Assembly (NCBI GenBank): GCA_017654935.2
Contig: CM065710.1
Location: 18,349,072 to 18,413,071 of the forward strand
DNA length: 64,000 nt
Source: Phymorhynchus buccinoides
Taxonomy: Eukaryota > Mollusca > Gastropoda > Neogastropoda > Raphitomidae
Reading direction: 5' to 3'
Shown here: one piece after another, positions 42,795 through 56,260 of the stretch
How the letters are laid out: the number at the start of each line of letters is the position of its first letter
Position numbering within the stretch: position 1 is the stretch's first letter
Made by a program: the position numbers and the translations under genes
The notes under the pieces: model-generated
Told to the model about the DNA's origin: nothing
Databases searched by the model: none
What the model saw: the letters and a program-made list of their open reading frames with translations, nothing else

Positions 42795-44916
42795 CTATCT
42801 CTTTCTTCTCCCTCTCTCCCTCTCTCTGTCTCCGTCCCTCTCACCATTTGCTGCCTGTCTCTGTACACGTTTCAGCCCTACAGTCTTGACACTGTTGTTG
42901 TTGTTGTTGTTGTTGTTGTTGATCCACCCTGTCAAGGAGGCCAGGGGTCTCTTCTCTTTCCCTGGGTTGATCCAGTCAATATCTCCAATATTCTGTGGCT
43001 GAATCTCTGAGAAAGGCAATGACTCTGTTTGGTGCTTGCTCTTGTCAATGATCGTTTCGTTCTTGTTCTGAGGAACGTTTTCAACCACCACCCTTTCGGC
43101 TATTTCGTTCACGTTCTGAGGCAAGTTCCGCGCATCGACCTTAGCTTGGAACATTTCGTTTATTTTCCGAGTCAGGTTTGCATCAATCTTAGTTTGGTAT
43201 ACTTCGTTTCTGTTCCGAGGCAGGTTTTCATCGTCCTTAGCTTGGAACACTTCGTTTCTGTTCCGAGGCAGGTTTTCATCGTCCTTAGCTTGGAATACTT
43301 CGTTTCTGTTCCGATGCAGGTTTTCATCATCCTTAGCCTGGAATACTTCGTTTCTGTTCCGAGGCAGGTTTTCATCATCCTTAGCTTGGAATACTTCGTT
43401 CATTTTCCGAGGCAGGTTTTCATCATCCTTAGCTTGGAATACTTCGTTTCTGTTCCGAGGCAGGTTTTCATCATCCTTAGCTTGGAATACTTCGTTTCTG
43501 TTCCGAGGCAGGTTTTCATCATCCTTAGCTTGGAACACTTCGTTTCTGTTCCGAGGCAGGTTTTCATCATCCTTTGCTTGGAACACTTCGTTTCTGTTCC
43601 GAGGCAGGTTTTCATCATCCTTTGCTTGGAACACTTCGTTTCTGTTCCGAGGCAGGTTTTCATCATCCTTAGCCTGGAATACTTCGTTTCTGTTCCGATG
43701 CAGGTTTTCATCATCCTTAGCTTGGAATACTTCGTTTCTGTTCCGAGGCAGGTTTTCATCATCCTTAGCTTGGAATACTTCGTTTCTGTTCCGAGGCAGG
43801 TTTTCATCATCCTTTGCTTGGAACACTTCGTTTCTGTTCCGAGGCAGGTTTTCATCATCCTTTGCTTGGAATACTTCGTTTCTGTTCCGAGGCAGGTTTT
43901 CATCATCCTTAGCTTGGAATACTTCGTTCATTTTCCGAGGCAGGTTTTCATCATCTTTAGCTTGGAATGCTTCGTTTCTGTTCCGAGGCAGGTTTTCATC
44001 ATCCTTAGCCTGGAATACTTCGTTTCTGTTCCGAGGCAGGTTTTCATGTTCCGACTTCGTTTCTGTTCCGGCAGGTTTTCATCATCCTTAGCTTGGAATA
44101 CTTCGTTTCTGTTCCGAGGCAGGTTTTCATCATCCTTAGCTGTTCCGATGGAAGCTTGGAATACTTCGTTTCTGTTCCGAGGCAGGTTTTCATCATCCTT
44201 AGCCTGGAATACTTCGTTTCTGTTCCGAGGCAGGTTTTCATCATCCTTTGCTTGGAATACTTCGTTTCTGTTCCGAGGCAGGTTTTCATCATCCTTTGCT
44301 TGGAATACTTCGTTTCTGTTCCGAGGCAGGTTTTCATCATCCTTTAGCTTGGAATACTTCGTTTCTGTTCCGAGGCAGGTTTTCATCATCCTTAGCCTGG
44401 AATACTTCGTTTCTGTTCCGAGGCAGGTTTTCATCATCCTTAGCTTGGAACACTTCGTTTCTGTTCCGAGGCAGGTTTTCATCGTTTAGCTGTTCGTTTC
44501 TGTTCTGAGGCAGGTTTTCATCATCCTTTGCTTGGAATACTTCGTTTCTGTTCCGAGGCAGGTTTTCATCATCCTTTGCTTGGAATACTTCGTTTCTGTT
44601 CCGAGGCAGGTTTTCATCATCCTTAGCCTGGAATACTTCGTTTCTGTTCCGATGCAGGTTTTCATCATCCTTAGCTTGGAATACTTCGTTTCTGTTCCGA
44701 GGCAGGTTTTCATCATCCTTAGCTTGGAATACTTCGTTTCTGTTCCGAGGCAGGTTTTCATCATCCTTAGCCTGGAATACTTCGTTTCTGTTCCGAGGCA
44801 GGTTTTCATCATCCTTAGCTTGGAATACTTCGTTTCTGTTCCGAGGCAGGTTTTCATCATCCTTAGCCTTGGAATACTTCGTTTCTGTTCCGAGGCAGGT
44901 TTTCATCATCCTTAGC
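42795..44916 (-). CDS. Probable coding minisatellite: 16-residue repeats, partial gene running into the gap
   Basis: From about 43195 to 44916 a 48-bp unit is repeated about 36 times. In one minus-strand frame (open 43931-42795) it encodes NEVFQAKDDENLPRNR. Unit variants are mainly silent in that frame: Q CAA/CAG, A GCT/GCA, V GTA/GTG, D GAT/GAC, K AAG/AAA. The recurring replacements are P to H, NR to KM and one V to A. Toward the C-terminus units diverge but keep the pattern (NEVYQTKIDANLTRKI, NEMFQAKVDARNLPQN), followed by unique ESLPFSEIQPQNIGDIDW and a low-complexity end. Truncated units near 44050, 44140, 44342 and 44480 shift the frame, possibly assembly errors beside the gap. No family recognised. 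Confidence 0.55.
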
Positions 44917-45416
44917 NNNNNNNNNNNNNNNNNNNNNNNNNNNNNNNNNNNNNNNNNNNNNNNNNNNNNNNNNNNNNNNNNNNNNNNNNNNNNNNNNNNN
45001 NNNNNNNNNNNNNNNNNNNNNNNNNNNNNNNNNNNNNNNNNNNNNNNNNNNNNNNNNNNNNNNNNNNNNNNNNNNNNNNNNNNNNNNNNNNNNNNNNNNN
45101 NNNNNNNNNNNNNNNNNNNNNNNNNNNNNNNNNNNNNNNNNNNNNNNNNNNNNNNNNNNNNNNNNNNNNNNNNNNNNNNNNNNNNNNNNNNNNNNNNNNN
45201 NNNNNNNNNNNNNNNNNNNNNNNNNNNNNNNNNNNNNNNNNNNNNNNNNNNNNNNNNNNNNNNNNNNNNNNNNNNNNNNNNNNNNNNNNNNNNNNNNNNN
45301 NNNNNNNNNNNNNNNNNNNNNNNNNNNNNNNNNNNNNNNNNNNNNNNNNNNNNNNNNNNNNNNNNNNNNNNNNNNNNNNNNNNNNNNNNNNNNNNNNNNN
45401 NNNNNNNNNNNNNNNN
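44917..45416. other. Assembly gap, exactly 500 N
   Basis: A round-number run of N is a scaffolding placeholder, so its true length is unknown. It separates the minisatellite of the left contig from the first base of the right palindrome arm. Confidence 0.99.
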
Positions 45417-45499
45417 GGCAGGGTAAACACAACCACAGCCTGTACTTACTCTTCCAAAACCCAACATCATTGAAACAGATTGGTCTATTCTTTTTGCAG

Positions 45500-45553
45500 A
45501 ACCACAACCAAATACCCCAGTTCATATGGAGAGAGAGCTTGGATTCTGGCCTG
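45500..45553 (+). CDS. Exon A (right arm)
   Basis: Same 54 nt and same splice sites as 41733-41786 on the opposite strand: TTCTTTTTGCAG before and CTG|GTGAGT after. Only about 80 bp separates it from the gap, so the upstream part of the gene is missing on this contig. Confidence 0.5.
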
Positions 45554-45574
45554 GTGAGTATGGACGTTTGTGAT

Positions 45575-45660
45575 AGAAAGGGCTTTAAGTGGCGCAGAGG
45601 TAACGCGTTCGCCTCGCGTCAAATAAACCCTAGTTCGAACCTGGGTACATGGGACATGGG
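45575..45660 (+). repeat. tRNA-derived SINE-like element (right arm)
   Basis: AGTGGCGCAGAGGTAACGCG and CCTAGTTCGAACCTGGG are clearer A and B boxes than in the left arm copy, about 45 nt apart. Confidence 0.65.
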
Positions 45661-46440
45661 GAGGTTTTTTCCCTCTCACTCTGCACTAGGTCTTACGGTC
45701 TGAACGTGGAATCTTTCAGATGAGACGATAAAACGAGGTCACAGTAATTTTTAATTCTGTTATTATCCATTTCTTATCCTGTCTATGGCAATATTTCATG
45801 ACGTCGCATCTTAGTTGGAATAAAAATCATTTTGACACATCTGGCATGTGTAATGCTGCCCAAGACCAGAAGCGGTGCCTGCTCATTTTTCATGGACCCA
45901 TCTCAAACACTGTGTACACTGGATTCATGCCTTCTTCAAGGGTTTCTTTGCACGTGAAGCAGAACATAGCTGCTGTGTTTTCTTGGTGTATTCTGACTGC
46001 TGGTCTCTCCCCCACCTTCTCGTTCTTCCTTGAGCCATGTTTTTTTTGCTGCTGGTTGACAATTGCTTTTCGTAGTGAAGAGGTCAGGACCTCAGCTGGT
46101 TTCATCTTCTTTCATTCCTGCCTACAAGCTGAATACGTGACTGGTGAAATCCCAGTCACATGTACAGTTCTTGAATAGCTTGCACTGTAGTAGTGTACCC
46201 TTTCTGAGTTGATGCACCTATTCAGTTGAGGGAATAATCCCAACTCGCCCTCCAGGCCCCATTGAAATAATTGTGGGTCCTTCCTTCCTTCTTCGGGCTC
46301 CCAGAACTAATTTGTTCCTACCAAGTAGAACAGGAACAAACAGAAAAGCCATTCTGTTTTCTTGTTTTGAAGTCGATCGTTTATCTATGCTAAACACGGC
46401 GCAATCATGCAGTGGTTAGAACACCAACAGTCCTTGATGC
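45661..46440 (-). pseudogene. PHD-finger-containing remnant (right arm)
   Basis: Mirror of 40816-41470. The frame LRKAIVNQQQKKHGSRKNEK, GERPAVRIHQEN, FCFTCKETLEEGM is open for 71 codons (46105-45890) until a one-base insertion. The same TGA replaces the cysteine after WVHEK, so that mutation predates the two copies' divergence. Confidence 0.6.
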
Positions 46441-46490
46441 CTCCCGCAGTTCATTGCTGCCATCAGTTAAATTAAATTAAAGTAAATTAA

Positions 46491-47640
46491 GTGAAATTAA
46501 GTTTTAGAGCACATATTCAGAATCTGAAAACTTCCTGTCTCAAAGCTATGAACATCCTCTGTGTGGTAGCGCACACGGATTGGGGCGCAGATAAAAAGAC
46601 GCTTCTCCATCTGAACAGAGCGCTGATCCGATCCAAGCCAGATTATGGATGCATGATTTATGGTGCGGCAAGACCTTCATACCTGAAAGTGTTGAACCCA
46701 ATTCACCATCAAGGTCTCCGTCATTGTCTCGGTTCCTTCCACAACACACATGTACATAGTCTGTATGCTGAAGCAGGCGAACCATCTCTTACTCACTGCA
46801 GACTCAAGCTTTCCTTATATTACTATTTACAGCTGTACTCTGAACCAGCAAACCCGGCTTATGTCAGACTGTGTGATGAACCCACCTTTCCAGAAGAAAT
46901 ATGAAGATAATCCTTCCAGTATTCCACCTCTGGGCATTCGCATCCTTCCTCATCTGGAAGAGGCAGATATTGACGCTGGTGTCATATCTGACGAATCAAA
47001 ATTTTCTGATCAGCCACCCTGGACTCCTGTGTACTCCAGACATCAGATTTGACCTCGCTACTCTGCGGAAAAATTCCACCAGTTCGCTTGCTTACAAACA
47101 TGTTTTTATAAATGTGTTCCAAGATTCCCAACCATCAAACAATTTTCACAGACGGCTCCAAATCTGATGAAGCATATTACCAACAGAAGCTTCTGTGTAT
47201 ACTCCCGAGTTGAACTGCTCTTGTCATCGCTCTCCAATTGATTCGGGCTGTTTGAGGATTGGATACAAACAACAATTCTAGTTTGTCACCGAGTCCGAAA
47301 TTCAGCTCTAGGAGGCTCTATAAGCCAATTTACAAAAATTCTGAAACATCCAGAATTGCTAAAAATTCTCTTGATAGCTGTTTACACTTCTGCAATCCAA
47401 GGGGTATGACATCATTTTGGCCTAGAGCTCCCGGGGTCATGTCGAGTATTCGATGGAATGAGGTTAATGCGATATCCAAAAGTTATTTTTGTGACGTAAC
47501 TTTGCTGGTTATTTGGCTATTCTGTGAACACAATGAAATTTCTCTAGATGGTCCTAGTCAGGGCACTTCCGGTTGGTACTTCTGGGTTTCGGATTTTTAC
47601 CGGAAGTGTTGTCAATGTAGTTATGACTGAATACTAAAAA
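46491..47640 (+). pseudogene. LINE (I-like) post-RT and RNase H domain, right arm
   Basis: The frame 46491-46904 is open: FRAHIQNLKTSCLKAMNILC, ADKKTLLHLNRALIRSKPDY, GCMIYGAARPSYLKVLNPIH, QGLRHCLGSFHNTHVHSLYA, a standard I/jockey post-RT segment. Beyond it NPPFQKKYEDNPSSIPPLGI and IRFDLATLRKNSTSSLAYKH are recognisable. The RNase H part (47090-47530) is shattered by many one- or two-base insertions absent from the left arm. Confidence 0.82.
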
Positions 47641-47834
47641 TATGAATCAATTCAGTTCAGCCGTTATTGAGATATTCAAGAATGAAATTTCGCAAATTTC
47701 GCAGTTTTTCTGTCGTATTTCGTCACAAATTTGGCGAAATCGTTTAATATTCCTAATTTTGCATACCTTTGGGGTCCTGCAACGTTTCTGAAAATCTCTG
47801 CCAAATCGGACAAAAAAGGGACGAAAATTAAGAA

Positions 47835-47915
47835 AAAAGAAAGTAGAATTTGTACCAAAACAATAGAGGAGAATCCTAATGTTTTTGTACAAATTCTACT
47901 TTCTTTAAAGAGGTG
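47835..47915. repeat. Small hairpin (right arm)
   Basis: Mirror of 39412-39492, arms intact. Confidence 0.85.
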
Positions 47916-48137
47916 AGTCTTATGAGTCCTAATAAGTAAATACATTTTTTTTAAAGTGTAGGTGCTGTGCTTACAGCAATGCTCTCTCTGGGGGAGAGCA
48001 GTCCAGTTTTTAAATTTCCCTCTATGACTAGAATATACCAAATACAAAATACCGAAAGTACCAACTACCATATCACGTTACATCAGGAATCAAACTGAGA
48101 GACTGCACTATTGAATATGATTTTTTTTTTCTTGCAG

Positions 48138-48179
48138 GGAAACCCCCACACACGTGTTCCGGTTTTCCATGTGTGCCTG
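48138..48179 (+). CDS. Exon B (right arm)
   Basis: Mirror of 39147-39188 with identical sequence; acceptor TTTTTTTTTCTTGCAG and donor GCCTG|GTAAGT. Confidence 0.52.
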
Positions 48180-48293
48180 GTAAGTCTGGAGCTGGGGACA
48201 GAAAGAGTTAAACAGGGATAGATGGCATCCGAATGATCATGGAAAATATTTTGTATGAGCGTGAGCTTAGGACATAAAGAGGGGTGTTAGACA

Positions 48294-48650
48294 TTGAATA
48301 ATGAGTTTGGGACAAAAGTAGTTAAAAATGGAAGAGACAATTGGCTGGTCAGCAAGTTTTCATATGGGTTTAGGACAGAAGGGGTTAATCCTGAAAGACC
48401 AAATGGGCTGGTCAGCAAGATTTCATATGAGTTTAGGACAGAAGGGGTTAAACATGAAAGACCAAATGGGCTGGTCAGCAAGATTTCATATGAGTTTGGC
48501 TCAGAAGGGGTTAAACAGAAAATAATCTTTGACTGGCCAGCAAGCTATTGCACGAGTTTAGTACAGAAGGGGTTAAACAGGAAATTGTCAACTGACTGAC
48601 AGCCAATTTTGTATGAGTTTCGGATAGATTAGGCTAAAAAGGGAACAAGC
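48294..48650. repeat. 63-bp tandem repeat (right arm)
   Basis: Mirror of 38690-39035, same number of units. Confidence 0.85.
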
Positions 48651-48685
48651 AATTGACTGTTCAGCAAGATTTTAGATGAGTTCTT

Positions 48686-49018
48686 CTTCTTCTTCTTCTG
48701 TGCTGGCGACCAACTTCTATTTACAGAAGTAAACGTACGCACTTAGGGATGCGACCAAAGGAGAAGAAAGAAAGAAACAAAAGAAAAAATGAAACAAAGT
48801 AAAAATGCTTCAGGAGCCTGCAGATCTTAGTTTAGCTCTTCCTTGTTATTCGCTTATTGGCAGTCTTGTTGTTTGGTGAAACAGATTCATCTTAGAACAA
48901 AAGTAAGAACAAAAACAAAAGCAAAAAGAAAACAAAACAAAACCAAAAACTTGTGAACCATAGGCCTTTTCGCAGTATGTAGGTAAGACCAATCCGGCAA
49001 ACCCCGACTGGCACAGCT
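48686..49018 (-). repeat. Dispersed repeat R1, copy 3 (right arm)
   Basis: Mirror of 38309-38645. The poly-pyrimidine interior shows several indels against the left copy. Confidence 0.85.
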
Positions 49019-49064
49019 CCTGCCCTTCATTTACCACTACTTTGACCTATGGTTCCTAACTCCC

Positions 49065-49440
49065 TAATTTAACAATCTTTTGGTGGATGAGAGCTCTGCG
49101 GATGCAGGCTTTTCTCCAGGGGCTGAGGTGTCCGTCCATCTGAGGTGGCGCTGCAACCTGGCTTTCGAAGGAATCCAAGGAAGGTGCAGCAGCGATGTCT
49201 TCTGTGAGGCTGTTCCAATCTGGAATAGTGAAAAGAAAGTTCCCTGGGGGAAGAAGAGGAGTTTAGGGCATTTTTTTAAGCTTGGAAAGAATGAAAATTT
49301 TGTTCCCTGCCGGTACTGTGTTCGGAGTTTAGGGCAGTATGGGTTAAGCGTGGAAGAGATAAATGGTTGGTCAGCACGATAATGAAACCTATGAAGTATG
49401 GGACAGAAGTGGTTAAACTAGAAATTGTCAATCAGCTTGT
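49065..49440 (-). pseudogene. LINE C-terminal tail fragment (right arm), with local duplication
   Basis: Mirror of 37955-38265, but AAAGTTCCCTGGGGGAAGAAG (49233) and about 70 following bases form an extra, diverged copy of the adjoining segment ending in GTTCCCTGCCGG, which breaks the frame. Confidence 0.75.
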
Positions 49441-50616
<1,176 letters not shown>

Positions 50617-50620
<4 letters not shown>

Positions 50621-50697
50621 ATAGTTCAGCGGATAGCGCGTTGACTTAGTGCGTTGCGCACGCACACAAGAGGTTGTGAGTTCAAATCTCCTCTGGA
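50617..50697 (+). repeat. tRNA-like sequence (right arm)
   Basis: TAGTTCAGCGGATAGCGCG and GAGTTCAAATCTCC serve as A and B boxes; mirror of about 36765-36845. The distance between the boxes is longer than in a class I tRNA. Confidence 0.5.
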
Positions 50698-50854
50698 TAA
50701 CGATTTTTTTTTCCCTCTCTCTCTTTTTTTTTTTTTTTTGGTGTGTGTGCGGGGGTGGGGGTGTTGGGTGGGGGTGGGGGTGTCTTGCATATTCTGTTGT
50801 GTGTGTGTCCCAAGAAGAAAATGATAAAATCTGCTGATTTACTTTTTCTCCCAA

Positions 50855-51190
50855 TGACATCCACTGGACAGTCAAATTGTAGGCCGATCATGCAAACTGA
50901 TGAGATCTTCACAGATCGAAACAGCTGTCTTTGCATAAGGCACTGCCCCTCCCCCATTGGGAGAAAAAGTAAATCAGCACATTTTATTATTTTCTTCTTT
51001 TCAGAACACAGAACAATTAATAAAGTTAACAATTATCTGAGTTTGTTTCTGAGGTTCACAAATACAGACATTGGACACAGAAAAGTTTTATCAAAGCAAA
51101 CTGTTCTGCATTTCAAATGCACTAACTTTTTAGTCCTTCAGAGTAGGGGTACGGAGTTCAGCTATTCACTGAGATTTATCTTTTATACTA
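50855..51190 (+). repeat. Penelope terminal repeat with hammerhead (right arm)
   Basis: Mirror of 36270-36612. Module P reads TAATAAAGTTAACAATTATC and GACATTGGACACAGAAAAGT. It shows several substitutions relative to the left arm, more than in neighbouring DNA. Confidence 0.78.
50866..50947 (+). ncRNA. Hammerhead ribozyme (right arm)
   Basis: Mirror of 36517-36599. CTGATGA 50897-50903, stem II GATCT/AGATC 50904-50908 with 50913-50917, GAAA 50918-50921, CAGCTG 50922-50927, predicted cleavage after 50929, stem I ATGCAAA/TTTGCAT 50890-50896 with 50930-50936. All core bases intact. Confidence 0.87.
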
Positions 51191-51394
51191 TAATTATATA
51201 AGTATATATAATTTTCAGGAAATTGTACGATGTTCCCTGGAAAGTTGATATCTTGCCTGGGGTAAAATAATAATTGATGCCACTGGGGAAAAAATAAATT
51301 TAGAATTCTTTCTACGGAACAAAAACCAAACGTCAGTCCCTTACATTCGAGTGAAAACTAGAAGGTACTCTGTTGGGCTACTGTTGTGTTTCAG

Positions 51395-51460
51395 CAAATG
51401 GATCGTGCAGTTGCAGGGACTGCGATACAAGCAAGGGTAGTTATGATTGGGACACATATG
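51395..51460 (+). CDS. Exon C (right arm)
   Basis: Mirror of 36002-36067, sequence and splice sites identical (TGTTGTGTTTCAG before, ATATG|GTAAGT after). Confidence 0.55.
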
Positions 51461-51654
51461 GTAAGTTGTAAACACCAATATCAAATTAATAATAATAACA
51501 TTCTTTGACCCTTTTGGGGGGGCATGGAGGGTGAACCGTATTCTCCATCTTAAATATTGAAAGAGCAATACAGTTTGAACATCATCACTGCAACTTACGT
51601 ATTATATAATATTACAGACTGAGCGAGTTTGGATGAATTGGCTTTTAGGTCTCG

Positions 51655-51785
51655 GAAAGGTGTCCAGACTTTTCCTACCCGGACGTTTCCCACCCGAATT
51701 TTCACACCCGGACTTTTCCCACCCACTTTTCCCCCTAGGTCTTTTCCCATCTGAATTGTTCACACCCGGACTAAACTGTACCTAT
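51655..51785. repeat. TTTTCCCACCCGGAC-type minisatellite (right arm)
   Basis: Mirror of 35690-35815 with a changed unit composition: CACCCACTTTTCCCCCTAGG is a unit not matched exactly on the left. Confidence 0.78.
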
Positions 51786-52374
51786 GTATAACCGAGCTGT
51801 GGGTGTGTTTTCGGGATAAAACCATATTTAGCGTGGTTTTATCGCCGCCAAACTTTCACAGTATCCAGATGGATGATCCTGGAGTAACATAGGGTACATT
51901 ACATTTTGCAACACGCTCCTTAATTAGCGTAATTAGTCAAAGTCAAAAGAAAGCGATCGACCAGGTCAGTGGTTCTACCTACTGCTTTTTACAACTAGGC
52001 CCTATAAGGCAACATTTTCAACAGATAGCAGCAAGATACAATAGCTTAATGGTTAAGTCGTCGCATACTGACACAAACGTTCCAGGCTCCGTCCATTTTT
52101 TTTTTTTTTTAACAATCAACCCAACACGCAAATAATAATACAGTGGATTCTTAATACAGTTAACTACGCTTATATCCGCGAAGCGGGTAGTAACCGGCTA
52201 GTACATAATTATATGCAAACATACAAACAAACAATACGTCCCGGTGGGGAAAAACATAGGGTTGGAAATATCCAGGTATACACTGAACTTGCCTACGATT
52301 ATTGTCACCAGTGAACTGAGTTCATCTCTGTCATTGAACTGTTTGGTTACTCATTTAAGTTCAGATCTTTTCAG
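51786..52374. other. No gene; possible tRNA-derived element near 52030-52100
   Basis: Mirror of 35088-35689. ATAGCTTAATGGTTAAGTCG and GTTCCAGGCTCCG precede a T run at 52097-52110. Confidence 0.35.
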
Positions 52375-52554
52375 TTTACGAGGGGCCGTGGAAGGCATCG
52401 TGTTTTTACCTCAAAGACAGGAAAACCAATTGTTTGTGAAAATAGCAGAATGTTCCACTTCCACAAGAAACTATGTGATAAAGACAGGTACATCTGTGCC
52501 AATCGAAATAATGGCGCAAATGTGTGCGAAGCTTCACTATATATTCACGTTCAG
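52375..52554 (+). CDS. Exon D (right arm): possible Ig-like domain exon
   Basis: Mirror of 34908-35087, no differences seen. Acceptor CAGATCTTTTCAG, donor TTCAG|GTGCGT. Confidence 0.42.
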
Positions 52555-53600
<1,046 letters not shown>

Positions 53601-54329
53601 CCTGGGCAAAGGGGCTCAAATAGGATGTCTGCGGTTTTACAAATGAAAAGTATGACTGGTCCTTGTAGTTGCAGTATTAATAATTGCTGTAGAAGTACCA
53701 GTACCAGCAGCGACATAAATAGTAGTAATAGTAGTGGTAGTAGTAGCAGTAGCTGTTGTAGTAATCATAGTATTAAGGGGGTCATATATGTATGCTCACA
53801 AGCCTATGTGTCCACATGTTATTCTGCACAAGTTTTTTGGACCTTGTATAGTGTAAATGGTCAGTGATCATATTGACTTAAAAATCAAACAGCTTTCCCC
53901 CCGTCACAGCTGATTAATACACTTGTATAATGCAGATGATCATTGGTCAGTTTGATGTAAATTCTGCATTTTCGCTTATCAGTGTGCCACGAGTACTACT
54001 GCACCTTGTAGATGACCAATGCTCAGTGACTGTGACCAGTGGTCACTTTGATTTAAAATCAAATTCTGATTCTAAACAGCTTATTTCTTTTTGATAACGT
54101 ATGCACTTGTATAATGCAAATACGCAGTGCTAAACACCACTGACCAGTGATCACTTTGCCATAGGTTCCACATTTGCACTGTTTTAGCAGCTTATTAGGA
54201 TGTCATGGGTACTACTGCCTTAATTGTACAGACAGGTCTGTGTTTAATGAGGCAGTAACAGACCTTGATGAATATACAGACGTTGCTACATCGTATATTA
54301 GTTCCGACCAAAACTGTAACTATATAATT
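53601..54329. repeat. (AGT)n and degenerate ~120-bp tandem (right arm)
   Basis: Mirror of 33181-33895. Confidence 0.65.
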
Positions 54330-55540
54330 AAATTATGGTAATAAGAAGCCCTGGTTTAGGTATAGTATTACGTCTAAATTAGCTGCCAAAGACGACGCAC
54401 ACAACGCATTAGAACGCCTAAAGTTAGAAGTGTCGGACAAAACATTGCAAGACCATGCTAGATGGTATTTCAATCTGACTAAGTATGAGTACTGCCAGAA
54501 AATTGAACAACAGTTTTCTTCAGACAACAATAGGGCCGTGTGGAAAGGTCTGCAGAATGTTACTCAATGTAAAAAACACACCAAGAATTAGTACTGATGA
54601 CCCAACACTTCCTGATCAACTGAACCATTTCTATGCTAGGTTTGACAGATTAAACTCAACTCCAATGCCGCAGGTAGACTCGGAAGCCTCTGACTCCGCC
54701 TTTGTAGTGCAAGAATCAGATGTTAGGAAACTGTTCAGGCAGCAGAGTGTAAAGAAAGCCGGTGGGCCAGATGGTATTTCGTCACCTTGCCTAAAACACT
54801 GTGCTGATCAGCTTGCCACTATTTTCACTGATGTGTTCAATGTATCCCTGTCACAATGTAAAGTACGATCGTGTTTCAAATCGGCTACCATTGTCCCCTT
54901 GCCAAAGAAGCCCCAAACAGTCACACTTAATGACTATAGACCTGTTGCTCTGACATCCGTTGTTATTAAAGTGTTTGAACGCCTTAAACTCTGCTATCTG
55001 AAATCTTTGAATGACTCTCTAATGGACCCCTTACAGTTTGCATATTGGGCAAATAAATCTGTTGAAGAAATTGTGTCTCTTGGTCTTCATTTTGTTCTCC
55101 AACATTTAGAGAAAGTTAATACATATGCCCACATTCTTTTCATTGATTTCAGTTCTGCATTTAATTATATTATCCACTCTCAACTTATTCAGAAGCTCAT
55201 TAGTAGGGATGTGAATATTGGTTTGTGTAAATGGATTGCAGATTTTCTCACCAACAGATCCCAAGTTGTCAGAGTTGGCAGTCATGTATATGAAAAGTAA
55301 TTTTGAATACTGGTGCACCCAAGGATGTGTATTATCTCCCTTGCTATTTACATTGTTTACCAATTACTTTCGCTCTGTAAACCCATCTGTTGCAGTTATT
55401 ACGTTTTCTGATGACACTACTATGGAGGGACTCATTACTAATGGCGATGAGGCAGGGTACAGGGATGAAGTTGAAAAGATGGTTGAATGGTGTGCCACAA
55501 ACAATCTTGAGCTCAGAGTGCCTCGCCCCCAAAATTAAAA
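54330..55540 (+). pseudogene. LINE reverse transcriptase (Rex1/CR1/L2-like), right arm
   Basis: Mirror of 31950-33180. The 271-codon frame is 54485-55300. Motif B is GCVLSPLLFTLFTNYF and motif C here is ITFSDDTTMEG, with the DD pair intact where the left arm has DG. There are five or so other replacements between the arms. Still frameshifted at both ends. Confidence 0.92.
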
Positions 55541-55679
55541 AACTTCTGGAATGCACCTTGTAGCAGCAGGCAACAGAGGCAGAAAAAAAGTAGAAGTAGA
55601 AGTGATAGTTGTAGAAGTAGTAAGCTAATTGTATTTGCACTTTCATTAGCACAAAACAGCCACGATGGAAGTAGTGATA
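55541..55679. other. Short spacer, nothing recognised
   Basis: Mirror of 31812-31950. Confidence 0.4.
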
Positions 55680-56191
55680 CAGTACTGCCCGTTTATAGTA
55701 AACTCGGTTATAAGCAATGTCGGTTACAGTAAAGGAAAGCACTGGTTCCCGGCCAAAGGTCTACTGTTTTATTACTAAATAGTCCTTGGATAGTAGCAAC
55801 TCGGTTATAATGTTTTTTAAAAACTGCTATAGTAAAGTCACTTTTGGTTCCCCACAGGACTGGCTCCTCGGTTACAATAAAAAAATGTGTCCTGTTCATG
55901 ACCTTTGTAAATACGTCAACAATGTATGCGTCACAGTCTCACCACTCCCTCCACCCACCCATAGTAGCAACTGGGTTATAATTTTTTTTAAACCCAACTC
56001 CTATAGTAAATTCATTTGTGGTTCCTCCTTGTTACAATAAAAAATTGTCCTCTTCGTGACCTTTGTAAATACGTCATCAATGTATATGTCAGTCTCACTA
56101 CTCCCTCTACTCTCTCTCTCTCTCTCTCTCTGTCTGTCTCTCTCTCTCTCTCTCACCCCCTCTCCCTCTCTCTCTCTCTCTGTCTTTGTCT

Positions 56192-56260
<69 letters not shown>

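Noticed and set aside
43029..44489. 486-codon plus-strand frame of FVSVPRQVFIILSLEY units
   Set aside because: A 48-bp unit keeps any stop-free frame open. Variation among units is synonymous on the minus strand and not in this frame.
43195..44916. CRISPR-like regular repeats
   Set aside because: Units are contiguous without unique spacers, and the genome is clearly metazoan.
44337..45525. Open frames spanning the gap
   Set aside because: They are mostly undefined residues translated from N.
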